Counted from the stretch's first letter, positions 1 through 9,091 are shown. The stretch: DNA of 32,184 bases from Neorhizobium huautlense (GCF_030811685.1 NZ_JAUSRF010000030.1:1-32184); one strand, 5' to 3'. Program-made: numbers and translations. Notes: generated from the sequence alone by a model not told the origin.

Positions 1-83
1 CGCGCGGCTTCGCGATTACTATTACCCTCATTCACAAACGCAACGACACGCTCACGCAACTCCATCGGATGCGGTTTGCCCAT
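1..83 (-). CDS. IS630-family transposase, N-terminal fragment (runs off window)
   Basis: Only the first 27 codons are inside the window, read on the minus strand from an ATG at 83. The peptide begins MGKPHPMELRERVVAFVNEG and continues with SNREAAR, the start of the N-terminal helix-turn-helix of IS630-type transposases. A strong Shine-Dalgarno (GGGAGGAG) sits 7-8 bases upstream of the ATG. The catalytic DDE domain lies outside the window, so activity cannot be judged. Confidence 0.8.
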   Translation of the reverse strand, partial: MGKPHPMELRERVVAFVNEGNSNREAA

Positions 84-142
84 GGCGCTTCTCCTCCCAT
101 GGGCAAAGTGAATCACAAATCAACCAAAACCGAAATCCCGAA
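1..142 (-). mobile_element. IS630-family element, 5' end
   Basis: The transposase start at 83 is preceded (minus strand) by about 55 bases of leader ending in AT-rich sequence around 120-142 (reads GGATTCGGGATTTCGG on the minus strand). This resembles an IS630-type terminal inverted repeat, so the element probably ends near 140. The other end is outside the window, so the boundary is an estimate. Confidence 0.5.
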
Positions 143-219
143 TCCTGTTAGATGCGACACGCTTTAACAGCGATAACCATGTATTGCTGGACAGTATGCA
201 TATCACTGTGTCGTATTAG

Positions 220-1131
220 TCAGTACAACTCGTTGAAGACCTGTTCAGCCATGAACTCAATGAAAGCACGAACCTTTGGAGCCCGTGCAGACATCGGAGG
301 CCACACAAGCGAAACGCTGCCTCGCTCTTCAGTGTAGTCTGCAAGAACGGATTGAAGACGGCCTGCCGCTAGGTCGTCTCTGACAAGATAGCTTGGTACT
401 TGAATGATTCCCAAGCCGCCAAGCGCTGCGGACGCAAGTGCCTCCCCATCGTTCAAAATGATAGCAGGTTTGATTGGTTTCAGCTGACTGGAGCACTTGA
501 ACGCCCATGTTTCCGGGCGGCCTGTCGTCGGAAAACGGTAAAAAATGCAATCATGATCGTGAAGATCTGCCGGATTTTGCGGGATGCCAAACTGAGTTAG
601 ATAACATGGAGAAGCACAGGTGGTGAACGTATGGGGGCCTATCCTCCGCGCTCGTAACGTCGATTCGTCCAACTCACCAAGTCGCAGGACCACGTCATAG
701 CCTCCCTCGATGATAGCGACCTTCACATCATCGAGCAAAATGTCAGTCGTAATATCTGGGAATTTGATCTGGAAATGTCTCAACGCCGGCATAATGACCT
801 TGCGCCCCAACACGGTCGGTACGCTTACTTTGAGGCGACCTCTTGGCGCAGCTTGAAGCTGATGAAGCTCTTGCTCTGCGTCTTGTAGATCTTTCAAGAT
901 TCGCGCGACGTATCGATTAAGGACGTCACCTTCACCGGTCACAGCCAGTGAGCGTGTTGTCCGGTTGAGCAATCGCAGCCCTAAACGCGCTTCAAGCCGT
1001 TCCACCGATTTGCCGACGGCCGATGAAGATAGCCCAAGCTTTCTCCCCGCGGCCGCAAAACTCCCGGTTTCCACGGCAACTGAAAAAGCGATCAAGCCAC
1101 CAAGGGACTCTATTGAAAGGATTGACGACAT
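220..1131 (-). CDS. LysR-family transcriptional regulator
   Basis: A 303-residue protein of normal LysR length. The N-terminal winged helix-turn-helix spans about residues 10-70, with the typical run SFAAAGRKLGLSSSAVGKSV followed by RLEARLGLRLLNRTTRSLAVT. The LysR substrate-binding domain follows from about residue 95 to the end. It is transcribed away from the AraC-type gene at 1267, with 135 bp between the two starts, the usual arrangement for a LysR gene and a target or partner. An ATGTC-N11-GACAT dyad lies directly upstream of its start and may be an autoregulatory site. The effector is unknown. Confidence 0.93.
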   Translation of the reverse strand: MSSILSIESLGGLIAFSVAVETGSFAAAGRKLGLSSSAVGKSVERLEARLGLRLLNRTTRSLAVTGEGDVLNRYVARILKDLQDAEQELHQLQAAPRGRLKVSVPTVLGRKVIMPALRHFQIKFPDITTDILLDDVKVAIIEGGYDVVLRLGELDESTLRARRIGPHTFTTCASPCYLTQFGIPQNPADLHDHDCIFYRFPTTGRPETWAFKCSSQLKPIKPAIILNDGEALASAALGGLGIIQVPSYLVRDDLAAGRLQSVLADYTEERGSVSLVWPPMSARAPKVRAFIEFMAEQVFNELY

Positions 1132-1132
1132 A

Positions 1133-1153
1133 ATGTCCGGGATGATGCGACAT
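1133..1153. promoter_or_regulatory. LysR-box-like dyad upstream of lysR
   Basis: ATGTC, 11 bases, GACAT: a perfect 5-bp inverted repeat with the T-N11-A geometry common to LysR-type sites. It ends 2 bases before the LysR start codon, a position suited to autorepression. Inference from geometry only. Confidence 0.35.
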
Positions 1154-1266
1154 CCAACCCTCTTCCGTCAACCGTCCTGATCCTTCACATTACAACACGG
1201 CCATAGATCGGTCTGAGTGGCTGGCGCTTTTGAGCACCTAGCTATTGGCCCCGTAAGGAAAAAGGC

Positions 1267-2163
1267 ATGACGGCTCCAACCTTTAAAACTTGGGCTGACT
1301 GGATCAAAAGAGGCAGCGTTGCTCCGCATATTCTGACGTTGAAGTCGGCAGGTACAAAGCTTGACATGGTGGAGGCCATCCGGCCGAGAGGAGATCTTTC
1401 TCGGATGGCGCTGCCGAGTATGGTTCTCAACCAAGATTTGGTCGGCGGCACCCAATTGTGCGGCGATTTTGGCAGCGGCCGCTTTGCTGGGACTAGCGTC
1501 AAAGGAGGCTTCTATCTCGCTCCACCAAATGCAGATTATATGCTTACCGTCGATGCTGACCATCATACTCGCGCACTCGCTTTTTCAATTGAGTACTGGC
1601 AAATGGTTGTCGACTGGGCCGCAGATCGCATCTTCTCACTTACGGACTCGAAGCTCTATAATGGTCAATGCTTCCGCTCGCCTTTGATCCATTCGATATT
1701 TCGGCAGCTATGGCGGATAGGCGACGACGGGGGGGCGCCGTCGCGAATGCTAGCGCAAGCGGCTGGGTGCGAAATACTGGCGGAGTTGTGTCGTTTGCAT
1801 GGCGCCCCGTTCTCCCCAGCAAATGGCGGCTTAGCGCCTTGGGCGGAACGGCGTTGCATAGAGATAATGCGGATGCGGCTCGCTGAGGATATAAGCCTTG
1901 TCGAGCTAGCAGTGGAAGCGAAGCTGTCGCCTTTCCATTTTTCCAGAATGTTCAAACAGAGCGTCGGAGTTCCCCCACGGGTTTTTCTGACGCAACTACG
2001 GGTGGACAAGGCATGTGAATTACTCCGGTATTCGGATCTTCCGATTACCGAAATAGCATTCGAAGTTGGTTATTCCTCTAGCCAGGTGCTTGCCCGAGTT
2101 TTTCTCAAACATCGGAATACGACTCCAACCGATTACCGCCGCGAATACCGAAAACTGCAATAA
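1267..2163 (+). CDS. AraC-family transcriptional regulator (copy 1, intact)
   Basis: A 298-residue protein. The C-terminal third (about residues 195-295) is a double helix-turn-helix AraC domain: LAEDISLVELAVEAKLSPFH, then FSRMFKQSVGVPPRVFLTQL, then the second helix pair around ITEIAFEVGYSSSQVLARVF and a final DYRREYRKLQ. The N-terminal part is the sensor domain and has no recognisable ligand motif. The start follows an AAGGAAAAAGG ribosome-binding site. A diverged tandem paralogue follows at 2411 but carries an internal stop. Position next to the aldehyde dehydrogenase cluster suggests control of it, which is inference. Confidence 0.9.
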   Translation: MTAPTFKTWADWIKRGSVAPHILTLKSAGTKLDMVEAIRPRGDLSRMALPSMVLNQDLVGGTQLCGDFGSGRFAGTSVKGGFYLAPPNADYMLTVDADHHTRALAFSIEYWQMVVDWAADRIFSLTDSKLYNGQCFRSPLIHSIFRQLWRIGDDGGAPSRMLAQAAGCEILAELCRLHGAPFSPANGGLAPWAERRCIEIMRMRLAEDISLVELAVEAKLSPFHFSRMFKQSVGVPPRVFLTQLRVDKACELLRYSDLPITEIAFEVGYSSSQVLARVFLKHRNTTPTDYRREYRKLQ

Positions 2164-2410
2164 ACGCCACCTACGAGCCCAGGCGGGTCGAATGTTGCCA
2201 GTTATGGTTTGGCGACGATTTCTTGGGTGCTTGTCCAAAATAACCGCAAGATTAGCAACGCCGAAGCAAATGCCGCGCCGGGATGAGCGGTCTCCATCCG
2301 TTAAGTTAGCCGAAGTTGGTGGGGTCAGACGATACGACACGACCAGGCTGCAATGTGAATATAGGGCGCCCCGTTTGGAAGACAGTGGCTATTGTCTGGG
2401 AGATGACACG

Positions 2411-3361
2411 ATGACACCCCGTACTTTTGCATCCTTTCCACAATGGTATAGCGAGGGTAAGCTTTCTGGCTATTTGCGATCACTGAAATCGCCCGGAGGT
2501 CTTCTGAGCATGCTTGAGGCGGCGCCGCCAGCTGGCGACATGTCGCATCCGTCCGTGCCGGATCTTGTCCTGTACCAAGATGTGCTTGGCGGCAATCGCG
2601 TAAGCGGCGATATGGGAGGAGGGCAATTTGACGTAAGCAGTGGCGTGCAAAGTTTCTTTCTATCCGCCCCAAACTTTGCCAACAGAATTATGCTGAACAG
2701 AAGTCATCAGGTTCGAAGCCTGTCATTCCCCATGGCTCAGTGGCGGGACGTAATAGATGAGGCCACCGATGGCGGGTTCTCATTCGAGCGTGCCGCGATT
2801 TATGGAGGGACGCTATCTTCGCCCCTGCTACAAACAACGTTTCGCAGCTTGTGGGCGATATGCGATCAAGAGGGGGCACCATCTCGTTTGCTAGCCAGAG
2901 CTGCCGGATGCGAGATACTTGCTGAACTTTGCCAACTGGGTGGTCAGCCTATAGCGGTTGCCAGAGGAGGTCTCGCTCCCTGGGCGAAACGTCGCTGCCT
3001 TGACATGATGAGAGCGCGACTTGCCGAAGACATCGGTCTCGATGACCTCGCGAACGAGGCCCGGCTTTCGCCTTTTCATTTCGCGCGCATGTTCAAACAA
3101 ACCGTTGGGCTACCACCCAGGGCCTACCTCACTCAGCTCAGGGTAGAACGAGCTTGCGAGCTGCTTGAGTCGACTTAAGTCCCAATCTCCGCCGTCGCTT
3201 CGAAAGTGGGTTATTCGTCTGGAAAGGTGCTAGCGCGCATCTTCCTAAAGCATCGAGGTAGCACGCTGTCGGACTACCGCCGCGCCTTTCGGGGTGCATC
3301 GAAATCCGACGTAGAGGGCAAAGAGATCCTTCGCAGCGTCGTCCAGTCTCCAGAAAATTGA
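2411..3361 (+). pseudogene. AraC-family regulator (copy 2) with in-frame nonsense codon
   Basis: A paralogue of the gene at 1267, sharing segments such as PSRLLARAAGCEILAELC and LSPFHFARMFKQTVGLPPRA. The open frame from the ATG at 2411 stops at TAA (3176-3178). The same frame then continues without another stop to TGA at 3359-3361 and encodes the missing end of the AraC domain (VPISAVASKVGYSSGKVLAR, then DYRRAFRG). In the intact copy the stop position is an aspartate (YSDLPIT against ST-stop-VPIS). The product as read is 255 residues and lacks the second helix-turn-helix, so it is unlikely to bind DNA normally. A longer open frame reaches back to 2066 inside copy 1, but homology begins at MTPRTF, so 2411 is the start chosen. 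Confidence 0.85.
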
Positions 3362-3810
3362 CGCTCATTTCGCGGGACACAAGGATAACTGGCGCCGACG
3401 GTGAAATGTCCGCGCTTCGTCGTACATGCTCTCAGCGAGCGGCCGTGCTCCCGTCTGCAATCAATGTCCGCGAATGTTTTGGACTTCGCCGCTGATCTGA
3501 CCCTGTACCTCTCGACGCGAATATTTAACACAGGTCACTTCGTAAGCGTCTCCCGCGGCGCCCCCGCGTGACGCTTGTCCAGCAACTGCGGCAGCTGGCG
3601 CTGAATGTATCATCGATTACGCATCAACAGATGCAATGTAGCGCAATATTCGACCCCAGCCGCACGATCAGCAACGCACGATCTCAACTAAATTGCACAA
3701 TGCTTCTTGTGCCCCGAGGTGTTGGGAGGCAACGCGGATGTGACCCTGAGATGCTGCTGTTAGCGCTGGCCCGGCTGCGTGACGACACGGAGATTAGAAG
3801 GACATTTGAT
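3362..3810. other. Non-coding stretch upstream of the aldehyde dehydrogenase
   Basis: No convincing gene. A frame joined to the dehydrogenase is open from 3568 (GTG), but its first 81 codons resemble nothing and the Shine-Dalgarno supports 3811. The stretch holds a dyad at 3695-3712 and presumably the promoter of the catabolic cluster; no clear -35/-10 pair was identified. Confidence 0.5.
3695..3712. promoter_or_regulatory. Inverted repeat, possible operator of the ALDH cluster
   Basis: GCACAA-TGCTTC-TTGTGC is a perfect 6-bp inverted repeat with a 6-base spacer, about 100 bp upstream of the aldehyde dehydrogenase start. It could bind the LysR or AraC regulators next door; no direct evidence. 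Confidence 0.3.
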
Positions 3811-5316
3811 ATGACAATTGTGCCGGTCAACGGATCGACCCGTAAAGCTTTCAACTGGATCAATGGCTCTCAATGCCAAGAGGGCCATTTGAAAGAGTCG
3901 ATCGACCCTGCAACATATAGTGTGATCGGTCACTACCCTGACGGCGGGACGGAGGCAGCGAAACTGGCCGTAGCAGCAGCCTCTAAAGCCTTTCGCGAGA
4001 CTTTATGGGCGCACGATCACGAGCTTCGGGCGCGTGTGCTCGACCAACTAGCGTGCGCTTTTGAGCGCAATCGCGGCAGATTGCTTGAGATCCTGTCGTT
4101 GGAGAACGGCAAGGTGAAGGCAGAAGCCGCGTTCGAGTTGGACATGGTTGCGAGTAAGCTTCGCTATTCGGCCGCAACTGCTCTGGTCGAAGGCGGACGG
4201 GCGATGACACCAAAGCCGGGGAGCATTTCCCTGATCCTTCGCCAACCGATGGGCGTCGCCGCAGTCATCGCCCCCTGGAACTCTCCGGTTATTCTGACTA
4301 TCCGCTCGTTGGCTCCAGCGCTTGCTGCTGGTTGCACCACGGTCATCAAGCTTCCGGCGCAAGTCGCACAGACTGCAAGCGTCATGGCGGAGATAATGGC
4401 TGAAGCAGAAGATCTTCCGAACGGCGTGATCAATCTGTTCTTCGAGAGCGGACCTGAAGGCTCTGCCTATCTCGTGGACTCGCCGGAGGTTCCGGTCGTC
4501 AGTTTCACAGGATCCACCCGTACCGGCCGAGCCATTAGCAGCACTGGCGCAAGGTATCTCAAGCGTTTCGGCATGGAACTCGGCGGCAAGACGCCGATGA
4601 TCGTCTTCGACGATGCAGACCTCGATGCCGCTTTGCCGGTCTTGGAAAAGGCGCTGACAGTCTTCAGCGGCCAGTTTTGTATGACGGGCTCCCGCCTGCT
4701 CGTGCAGAATGGCAAATACGAGGCCGTTCGCGACGGCTTGGCGGAGAGGTTGCGCAACGTCAAGGTCGGCCCCGCCGCCGACCCCTCAAGCGATATGGGC
4801 CCATTGATCGACCGCGCTAACGTCGAGCGGATTGATGGTGTTGTTGAGGCCGCTATCGCAGCCGGAGCGAAGGTGGTTGAGCGTGGCGGTCCCATCAAAG
4901 TCGGTCCGTTTGCAAATGGCGCCTTTTTCCGCCCGGCCCTCCTGGAAGTCTCCGACAACAGTCTGGCTATCGTCCAAGAAGAGACTTTTGGCCCGGTGCT
5001 GACAATTCAGAGGTTCGCCGACGAGGCGGAAGCGATCCAACTCGCCAACGACAACGAATACGGATTGTCAGCCAGCATCTGGACACGCGATGTCGATCGA
5101 TCCTTGCGGGTCGCGCAGACGCTCGAAGCGGGCTCGGTGTGGATCAATGACTGGGCGAAGGTCTACGACGGTACAGAAGAGGGCGGTTTCAAGCAGTCTG
5201 GCCTTGGCCGCCTGAACGGTCTGGCTGCGCTGGACGATTTCATCGAACATAAGCACATCGCGCTCAAGCCGGGCTTGACGCAGCGCTTACCCAAACCCAC
5301 TCAAAAGGAGGAATAA
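3811..5316 (+). CDS. NAD(P)-dependent aldehyde dehydrogenase
   Basis: A 501-residue protein of typical ALDH length, oxidising an aldehyde to the acid in the cytoplasm. Visible family residues: oxyanion Asn157 in APWNSPV, cofactor-binding Lys180 in TVIKLPA, general-base Glu256 in MELGGKTP, and nucleophile Cys290 in GQFCMTGSR. The C-terminal EETFGPVLTI motif is also present. The usual KPSE after the lysine is KLPAQ here. The start at 3811 is chosen because AGAAGGA lies about 9 bases upstream and the protein then aligns end to end; the upstream in-frame extension looks non-coding. The gene ends 2 bases before the SnoaL-like gene, whose ribosome-binding site lies in its last codons. The substrate is unknown. 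Confidence 0.93.
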   Translation: MTIVPVNGSTRKAFNWINGSQCQEGHLKESIDPATYSVIGHYPDGGTEAAKLAVAAASKAFRETLWAHDHELRARVLDQLACAFERNRGRLLEILSLENGKVKAEAAFELDMVASKLRYSAATALVEGGRAMTPKPGSISLILRQPMGVAAVIAPWNSPVILTIRSLAPALAAGCTTVIKLPAQVAQTASVMAEIMAEAEDLPNGVINLFFESGPEGSAYLVDSPEVPVVSFTGSTRTGRAISSTGARYLKRFGMELGGKTPMIVFDDADLDAALPVLEKALTVFSGQFCMTGSRLLVQNGKYEAVRDGLAERLRNVKVGPAADPSSDMGPLIDRANVERIDGVVEAAIAAGAKVVERGGPIKVGPFANGAFFRPALLEVSDNSLAIVQEETFGPVLTIQRFADEAEAIQLANDNEYGLSASIWTRDVDRSLRVAQTLEAGSVWINDWAKVYDGTEEGGFKQSGLGRLNGLAALDDFIEHKHIALKPGLTQRLPKPTQKEE

Positions 5317-5318
5317 CC

Positions 5319-5831
5319 ATGTCAACCGACACGAACGCCGAGAGAAAGTTTTCGAAAGCAGAACCAGCGTCGCCAACATCGCCTTTGGGGGTGTTGCAGT
5401 CGATCTTGTCTAACCCGACTGACCTGGAGTTCGCCAAGCAATTCACAACGGATGATTTCGTTTATGTTTCGTTGAACTATGAGCACCCGGAGCTTAAACG
5501 GATCATGCCCTGGGCCGGTACCAACGTAGGTACAGAAGGGCTGGTTCAGACTTTTATCGATGTCGGCCGGTACTGGACGACAGACAACTTCGAAATCCAG
5601 GACAGTTTCGAAAATAAAAACGGCGCTGCGATCTTCGGCACGTTCACCTACACATCAAACGTTTTGGGTAAAACGGTGACGTCGCCCTTCTCGGTTCTGG
5701 CGCGCGGCGAGAACGGCAAATTGTCATACGTGCAGTTCATGGAGGATACTTTCGCAACCGTCCGCAGTTTCAGAGATGGCGGCGAGTATTCCATTAAAGC
5801 GAACCCGGACGGGTCCGAGATCACCGTCTGA
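5319..5831 (+). CDS. SnoaL-like / NTF2-fold protein
   Basis: A 170-residue protein with a low-complexity N-terminus (about residues 1-20) and a body that fits the SnoaL-like NTF2 cone fold: an early helix pair (FAKQFTTDDFVYVSLNYEHP), a middle GTEGLVQTFIDVGRYW segment, and strands ending in SPFSVLARGENGKLSYVQFM. Such folds serve as small cyclases, isomerases, hydrolases or accessory subunits, so the activity cannot be named. It sits 2 bases behind the aldehyde dehydrogenase with an AAAGGAGG site overlapping that gene's end, so the two are almost certainly co-translated. A longer gap follows. Confidence 0.75.
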   Translation: MSTDTNAERKFSKAEPASPTSPLGVLQSILSNPTDLEFAKQFTTDDFVYVSLNYEHPELKRIMPWAGTNVGTEGLVQTFIDVGRYWTTDNFEIQDSFENKNGAAIFGTFTYTSNVLGKTVTSPFSVLARGENGKLSYVQFMEDTFATVRSFRDGGEYSIKANPDGSEITV

Positions 5832-5918
5832 GGGTAGGTCCGCCTCGCCCGGCTTCAAGCACTCACCCGAAAAGACGGCGCTTCGAGTGGCATGTAGTTA
5901 GAACTCGGACTCACGAAA

Positions 5919-5950
5919 CTTCGGCAAGTTTTGAAAAAGCAGCGCCGAAG
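5919..5950. terminator. Dyad between the SnoaL-like gene and the YcaC-like gene
   Basis: CTTCGGC and GCCGAAG form a perfect 7-bp inverted repeat separated by 18 bases, about 90 bases after the SnoaL-like stop. There is no U-run, so it could be a weak terminator or a regulator site. Confidence 0.3.
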
Positions 5951-6061
5951 AATCAATCTGATGCAAATTGCTGCCTGGCTTTTACCGAGCAGCTTCATTC
6001 AACCGATGGCCACTCAGGCTGGGCGGCGCCCTTCGCCGTGGCTCAATGTAAGGATATTCAG

Positions 6062-6754
6062 ATGGCAAATTTCCTGCAGGTGCTAACTCCATCAAACTCT
6101 CAGCTTATTTTCATTGATCAACAGCCGCAAATGGCATTTGGCGTCCAGTCAATCGATCGTCAAACGCTGAAGAACAATGTCGTCGGTCTTGCCAAGGCTG
6201 CGAAGATTTTCAACATTCCGACGACGATTACGACGGTCGAGACGGATAGCTTTTCCGGCAACACCTTCCCTGAGCTGCTTGCCGTCTACCCGGAACACGA
6301 CATCCTCGAGCGGACCTCGATGAACTCGTGGGATGATCAGAATGTGCGCGATGCGCTAGCGAAGAATGCCGCCGATGGCCGCAGGAAGATAGTCGTGGCA
6401 GGCCTCTGGACTGAGGTATGCAATATCACCTTCGCGCTTTCCGCACTCCACGACGTGACTGATTACGAGATCTACATGGTCGCGGACGCTTCGGGTGGCA
6501 CCTCGCTCGATGCGCACAAGTACGCTATGGATCGCATGGTGCAAGCCGGCGTAATCCCGGCGACCTGGCAGCAGGTGCTGCTTGAATGGCAGCGCGACTG
6601 GGCGCGCAAGGAAACCTACGACGCCGTCACCTCGCTGGTCCGCGACCATTCCGGTGCTTACGGCATAGGCATCGACTACGCGGTCACTCATGTCCATGGC
6701 GGTCCTGAGCGCGTCAAGCACGGCAAGCGGATCGGCCCTAACCCTGCAAGGTAA
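6062..6754 (+). CDS. Isochorismatase-family cysteine hydrolase (YcaC-like)
   Basis: A 230-residue member of the isochorismatase/YcaC superfamily, whose enzymes use Asp-Lys-Cys triads on amides or vinyl ethers. Asp19 lies in LIFIDQQPQMAF and the nucleophile Cys120 in AGLWTEVCNITFAL, the YcaC-type signature. The extended C-terminus (QRDWARKETYDAVTSLVRDH) is common in this subgroup. The start at 6062 is preferred over 6038 because AAGGA ends 7 bases before it and the protein then begins like its family. It opens the second half of the cluster, 64 bp before the XapX gene. A role in hydrolysing a small amide is plausible but unproven; many YcaC proteins have no known substrate. Confidence 0.88.
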   Translation: MANFLQVLTPSNSQLIFIDQQPQMAFGVQSIDRQTLKNNVVGLAKAAKIFNIPTTITTVETDSFSGNTFPELLAVYPEHDILERTSMNSWDDQNVRDALAKNAADGRRKIVVAGLWTEVCNITFALSALHDVTDYEIYMVADASGGTSLDAHKYAMDRMVQAGVIPATWQQVLLEWQRDWARKETYDAVTSLVRDHSGAYGIGIDYAVTHVHGGPERVKHGKRIGPNPAR

Positions 6755-6818
6755 AGGCTGATCGCGCCGCTCCGATCGTCCCTGTCGGAGCGGTTCCGCC
6801 GCTAGAGGAGCATATGTC

Positions 6819-7109
6819 GTGAAAATCTATTTTCTATCGCTTGGCGCCGGGCTGCTCGTCGGCGTCATCTATAGCCTGCTCAATGTCCGCTCGCCGGCGC
6901 CGCCAGTAATCGCGCTGGTGGGACTGCTCGGCATTCTCGTCGGCGAGCAGATCGGTCCGCTTGCGAAAACCATCTGGGGCAGGCAACCCGCAGCCACCTC
7001 GTGGCTCAACCACATCAAGCCTCACATGTTCGGCCATCTGCCTAAGGGCGGTCATGGCAGCTCCGAGATCGCCGGCAACCAGACACCGCCCGCAAAGGAG
7101 AAAATCTGA
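6819..7109 (+). CDS. XapX domain (DUF1427) small membrane protein
   Basis: A 96-residue protein starting at GTG (6819). The ATG five bases upstream is followed at once by a stop, and AGAGGAG sits 8 bases before the GTG. Two hydrophobic segments (about residues 4-20 and 29-45) match the XapX/DUF1427 family: YFLSLGAGLLVGVIYSLLNV, then SPAPPVIALVGLLGILVGEQ. The tail from about residue 50 is polar and probably cytoplasmic or periplasmic. The family has no established function. Its stop overlaps the start of the amidohydrolase by one base (TGATG), implying translational coupling and a shared task. Confidence 0.88.
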   Translation: MKIYFLSLGAGLLVGVIYSLLNVRSPAPPVIALVGLLGILVGEQIGPLAKTIWGRQPAATSWLNHIKPHMFGHLPKGGHGSSEIAGNQTPPAKEKI

Positions 7110-9091
7110 TGCCTACACGCAGAACCCTTCTCGGCGCAGCATCTAGCCTGGCCTTTCCATCGCTCTTTTCATCAGCCCATGCTGCAGATCCCGTGGAAAC
7201 CGGGGCTAGGAAGACGCATCCTGATCTTATCATGCACAACGGACAGCTAACCACGCTCGATCGAACCAACCCGAGCGCAACTGCCGTTGCCATCAAAGAC
7301 GGTCTCTTTCTCCAGGTGGGCGCGGATGGCGATATCATCCGTCTGGCCGGACCTCAGACCAAAATCATCGATCTCAAGGGCAAACGCGTGCTGCCCGGTC
7401 TGATCGATAACCATACCCACGTCATTCGCGGTGGCCTGAACTACAACATGGAGCTGCGCTGGGACGGTGTCCGATCGCTTGCAGATGCGATGGACATGCT
7501 GAAGCGCCAAGTGGCGATCACGCCGGCGCCACAATGGGTGCGCGTCGTCGGCGGCTTCACCGAGCAGCAGTTCGTTGAGAAGCGCCTGCCGACGCTCGAC
7601 GAAATCAACGCAATCGCCCCCGATACGCCAGTCTTCCTGCTGCATCTTTACGATCGCGCGCTGCTGAACGGTGCGGCCCTTCGCGCCGTTGGCTACACGC
7701 GCGAAACGCCGAACCCGCCAGGCAGCGAGATCAGCCGCGATGCCAACGGCAATCCGACAGGCATGCTGATCGCCACACCCAATGCCACCATTCTATATGC
7801 GACACTGGCGAAGGGGCCCAAGCTGCCGCTGGACTATCAGATCAACTCTACCCGCCACTTCATGCGCGAACTCAATCGCCTCGGGGTCACCGGCGTCGTT
7901 GATGCCGGCGGCGGTTTCCAGAACTATCCAGATGACTACCAGGTCATCCAGACGCTTTCCGACGAAGGCCAGATGACGGTGCGTCTCGCCTACAATCTGT
8001 TTCCTCAGAAGGCGAAGGAGGAAAAGGCGGACTTCCTCAAATGGACGTCGTCGGTCAAGTACAAGCAGGGCAACGATTACTTCCGCCACAACGGTGCGGG
8101 AGAAAGCCTCGTGGCATCGGCTGCGGACTTCGAGGATTTCCGTCAACCGCGACCCGACGCACTGCCGGAGATGGAAAGTGAGCTGGAGGACGTCGTGCGC
8201 ATCCTTGCCGAAAATCGCTGGCCCTGGCGTCTACACGCTACCTATGACGAGACGATTTCGCGTGCACTCGACGTCTTCGAAAAGGTCAGCAGGGATATCC
8301 CCTTCGAGGGGCTGAACTGGTTCTTCGATCATGCAGAAACGATCTCGGATCGTTCGATCGATCGCATAGCGGCGCTCGGCGGCGGTATCGCCACCCAGCA
8401 TCGCATGGCCTTCCAGGGCGAGTATTTCGTCGAGCGATACGGTCATGCCGTCGCCGAAGCCACCCCGCCGATCCGCAAGATGCTGGACAAGGGCGTGAAA
8501 GTCTCTGCCGGCACCGATGCGACCCGCGTCGCCTCGTACAACCCCTGGGTCTCGCTCTCATGGATGATCACCGGCAAGACCATCGGCGGCATGCAGCTTT
8601 ATCCGCGAGCAAACTGCCTCGACCGCGAGACGGCACTAAGGATGTGGACCGAGAAGGTCACCTGGTTCTCCAACGAGGAGGGCAAGAAGGGGCGGATCGA
8701 GAAGGGACAGTTCGCCGACCTAATCGTGCCGGACAAGGATTTCTTTTCCTGCCCTGAGGACGAGATCTCCTTCATTACGTCTGATCTCACAATGGTCGGC
8801 GGCAAGATCGTCTATGGCGCCGGTGACTTCAGGGAGCTCGATGAAAACGAGGTGCCGCCCGCCATGCCCGACTGGTCGCCGGTGCGCAGATTCGGAGGTT
8901 ACGCCGCGTGGGGTGAGCCGGATGGCGCTGGCCGCAACTCGCTCCGCCGCACGGCAATCTCGACATGCGGCTGCGCCAGTGATTGCGGCGTCCATGGCCA
9001 TGATCATGCCGGTGCCTGGACCTCGAAACTGCCGGTCGCGGATCTGAAGGGTTTCTTCGGCGCGCTTGGCTGCTCCTGCTGGGCGGTGTGA
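7109..9091 (+). CDS. YtcJ-like amidohydrolase with Tat signal peptide
   Basis: A 660-residue metal-dependent amidohydrolase. The N-terminus has a twin-arginine signal (TRRTLLGAASSLAF) and a probable cleavage after SSAHA at residue 25, pointing to a folded, exported periplasmic enzyme. The metal-binding HxH is His102/His104 in GLIDNHTHVIRGG. Later TIM-barrel histidine and aspartate motifs are visible in LHATYDET, WFFDHAE and SAGTDATR, and the C-terminal strand GKIVYGAGDF is typical. The last 42 residues form an unusual Cys/His-rich tail (C620, C622, C626, H629, H631, H633, C655, C657). It is coupled to the XapX gene. The reaction is hydrolysis of a C-N or C-O bond; the substrate is unknown. 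Confidence 0.9.
   Translation: MPTRRTLLGAASSLAFPSLFSSAHAADPVETGARKTHPDLIMHNGQLTTLDRTNPSATAVAIKDGLFLQVGADGDIIRLAGPQTKIIDLKGKRVLPGLIDNHTHVIRGGLNYNMELRWDGVRSLADAMDMLKRQVAITPAPQWVRVVGGFTEQQFVEKRLPTLDEINAIAPDTPVFLLHLYDRALLNGAALRAVGYTRETPNPPGSEISRDANGNPTGMLIATPNATILYATLAKGPKLPLDYQINSTRHFMRELNRLGVTGVVDAGGGFQNYPDDYQVIQTLSDEGQMTVRLAYNLFPQKAKEEKADFLKWTSSVKYKQGNDYFRHNGAGESLVASAADFEDFRQPRPDALPEMESELEDVVRILAENRWPWRLHATYDETISRALDVFEKVSRDIPFEGLNWFFDHAETISDRSIDRIAALGGGIATQHRMAFQGEYFVERYGHAVAEATPPIRKMLDKGVKVSAGTDATRVASYNPWVSLSWMITGKTIGGMQLYPRANCLDRETALRMWTEKVTWFSNEEGKKGRIEKGQFADLIVPDKDFFSCPEDEISFITSDLTMVGGKIVYGAGDFRELDENEVPPAMPDWSPVRRFGGYAAWGEPDGAGRNSLRRTAISTCGCASDCGVHGHDHAGAWTSKLPVADLKGFFGALGCSCWAV

Noticed and set aside
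2066..2410. N-terminal extension of the second AraC frame
   Set aside because: It overlaps the end of copy 1 and has no family similarity; homology and paralogue alignment begin at the ATG at 2411.
3568..3810. N-terminal extension of the aldehyde dehydrogenase
   Set aside because: Non-coding composition and no family match; the Shine-Dalgarno and alignment support 3811.
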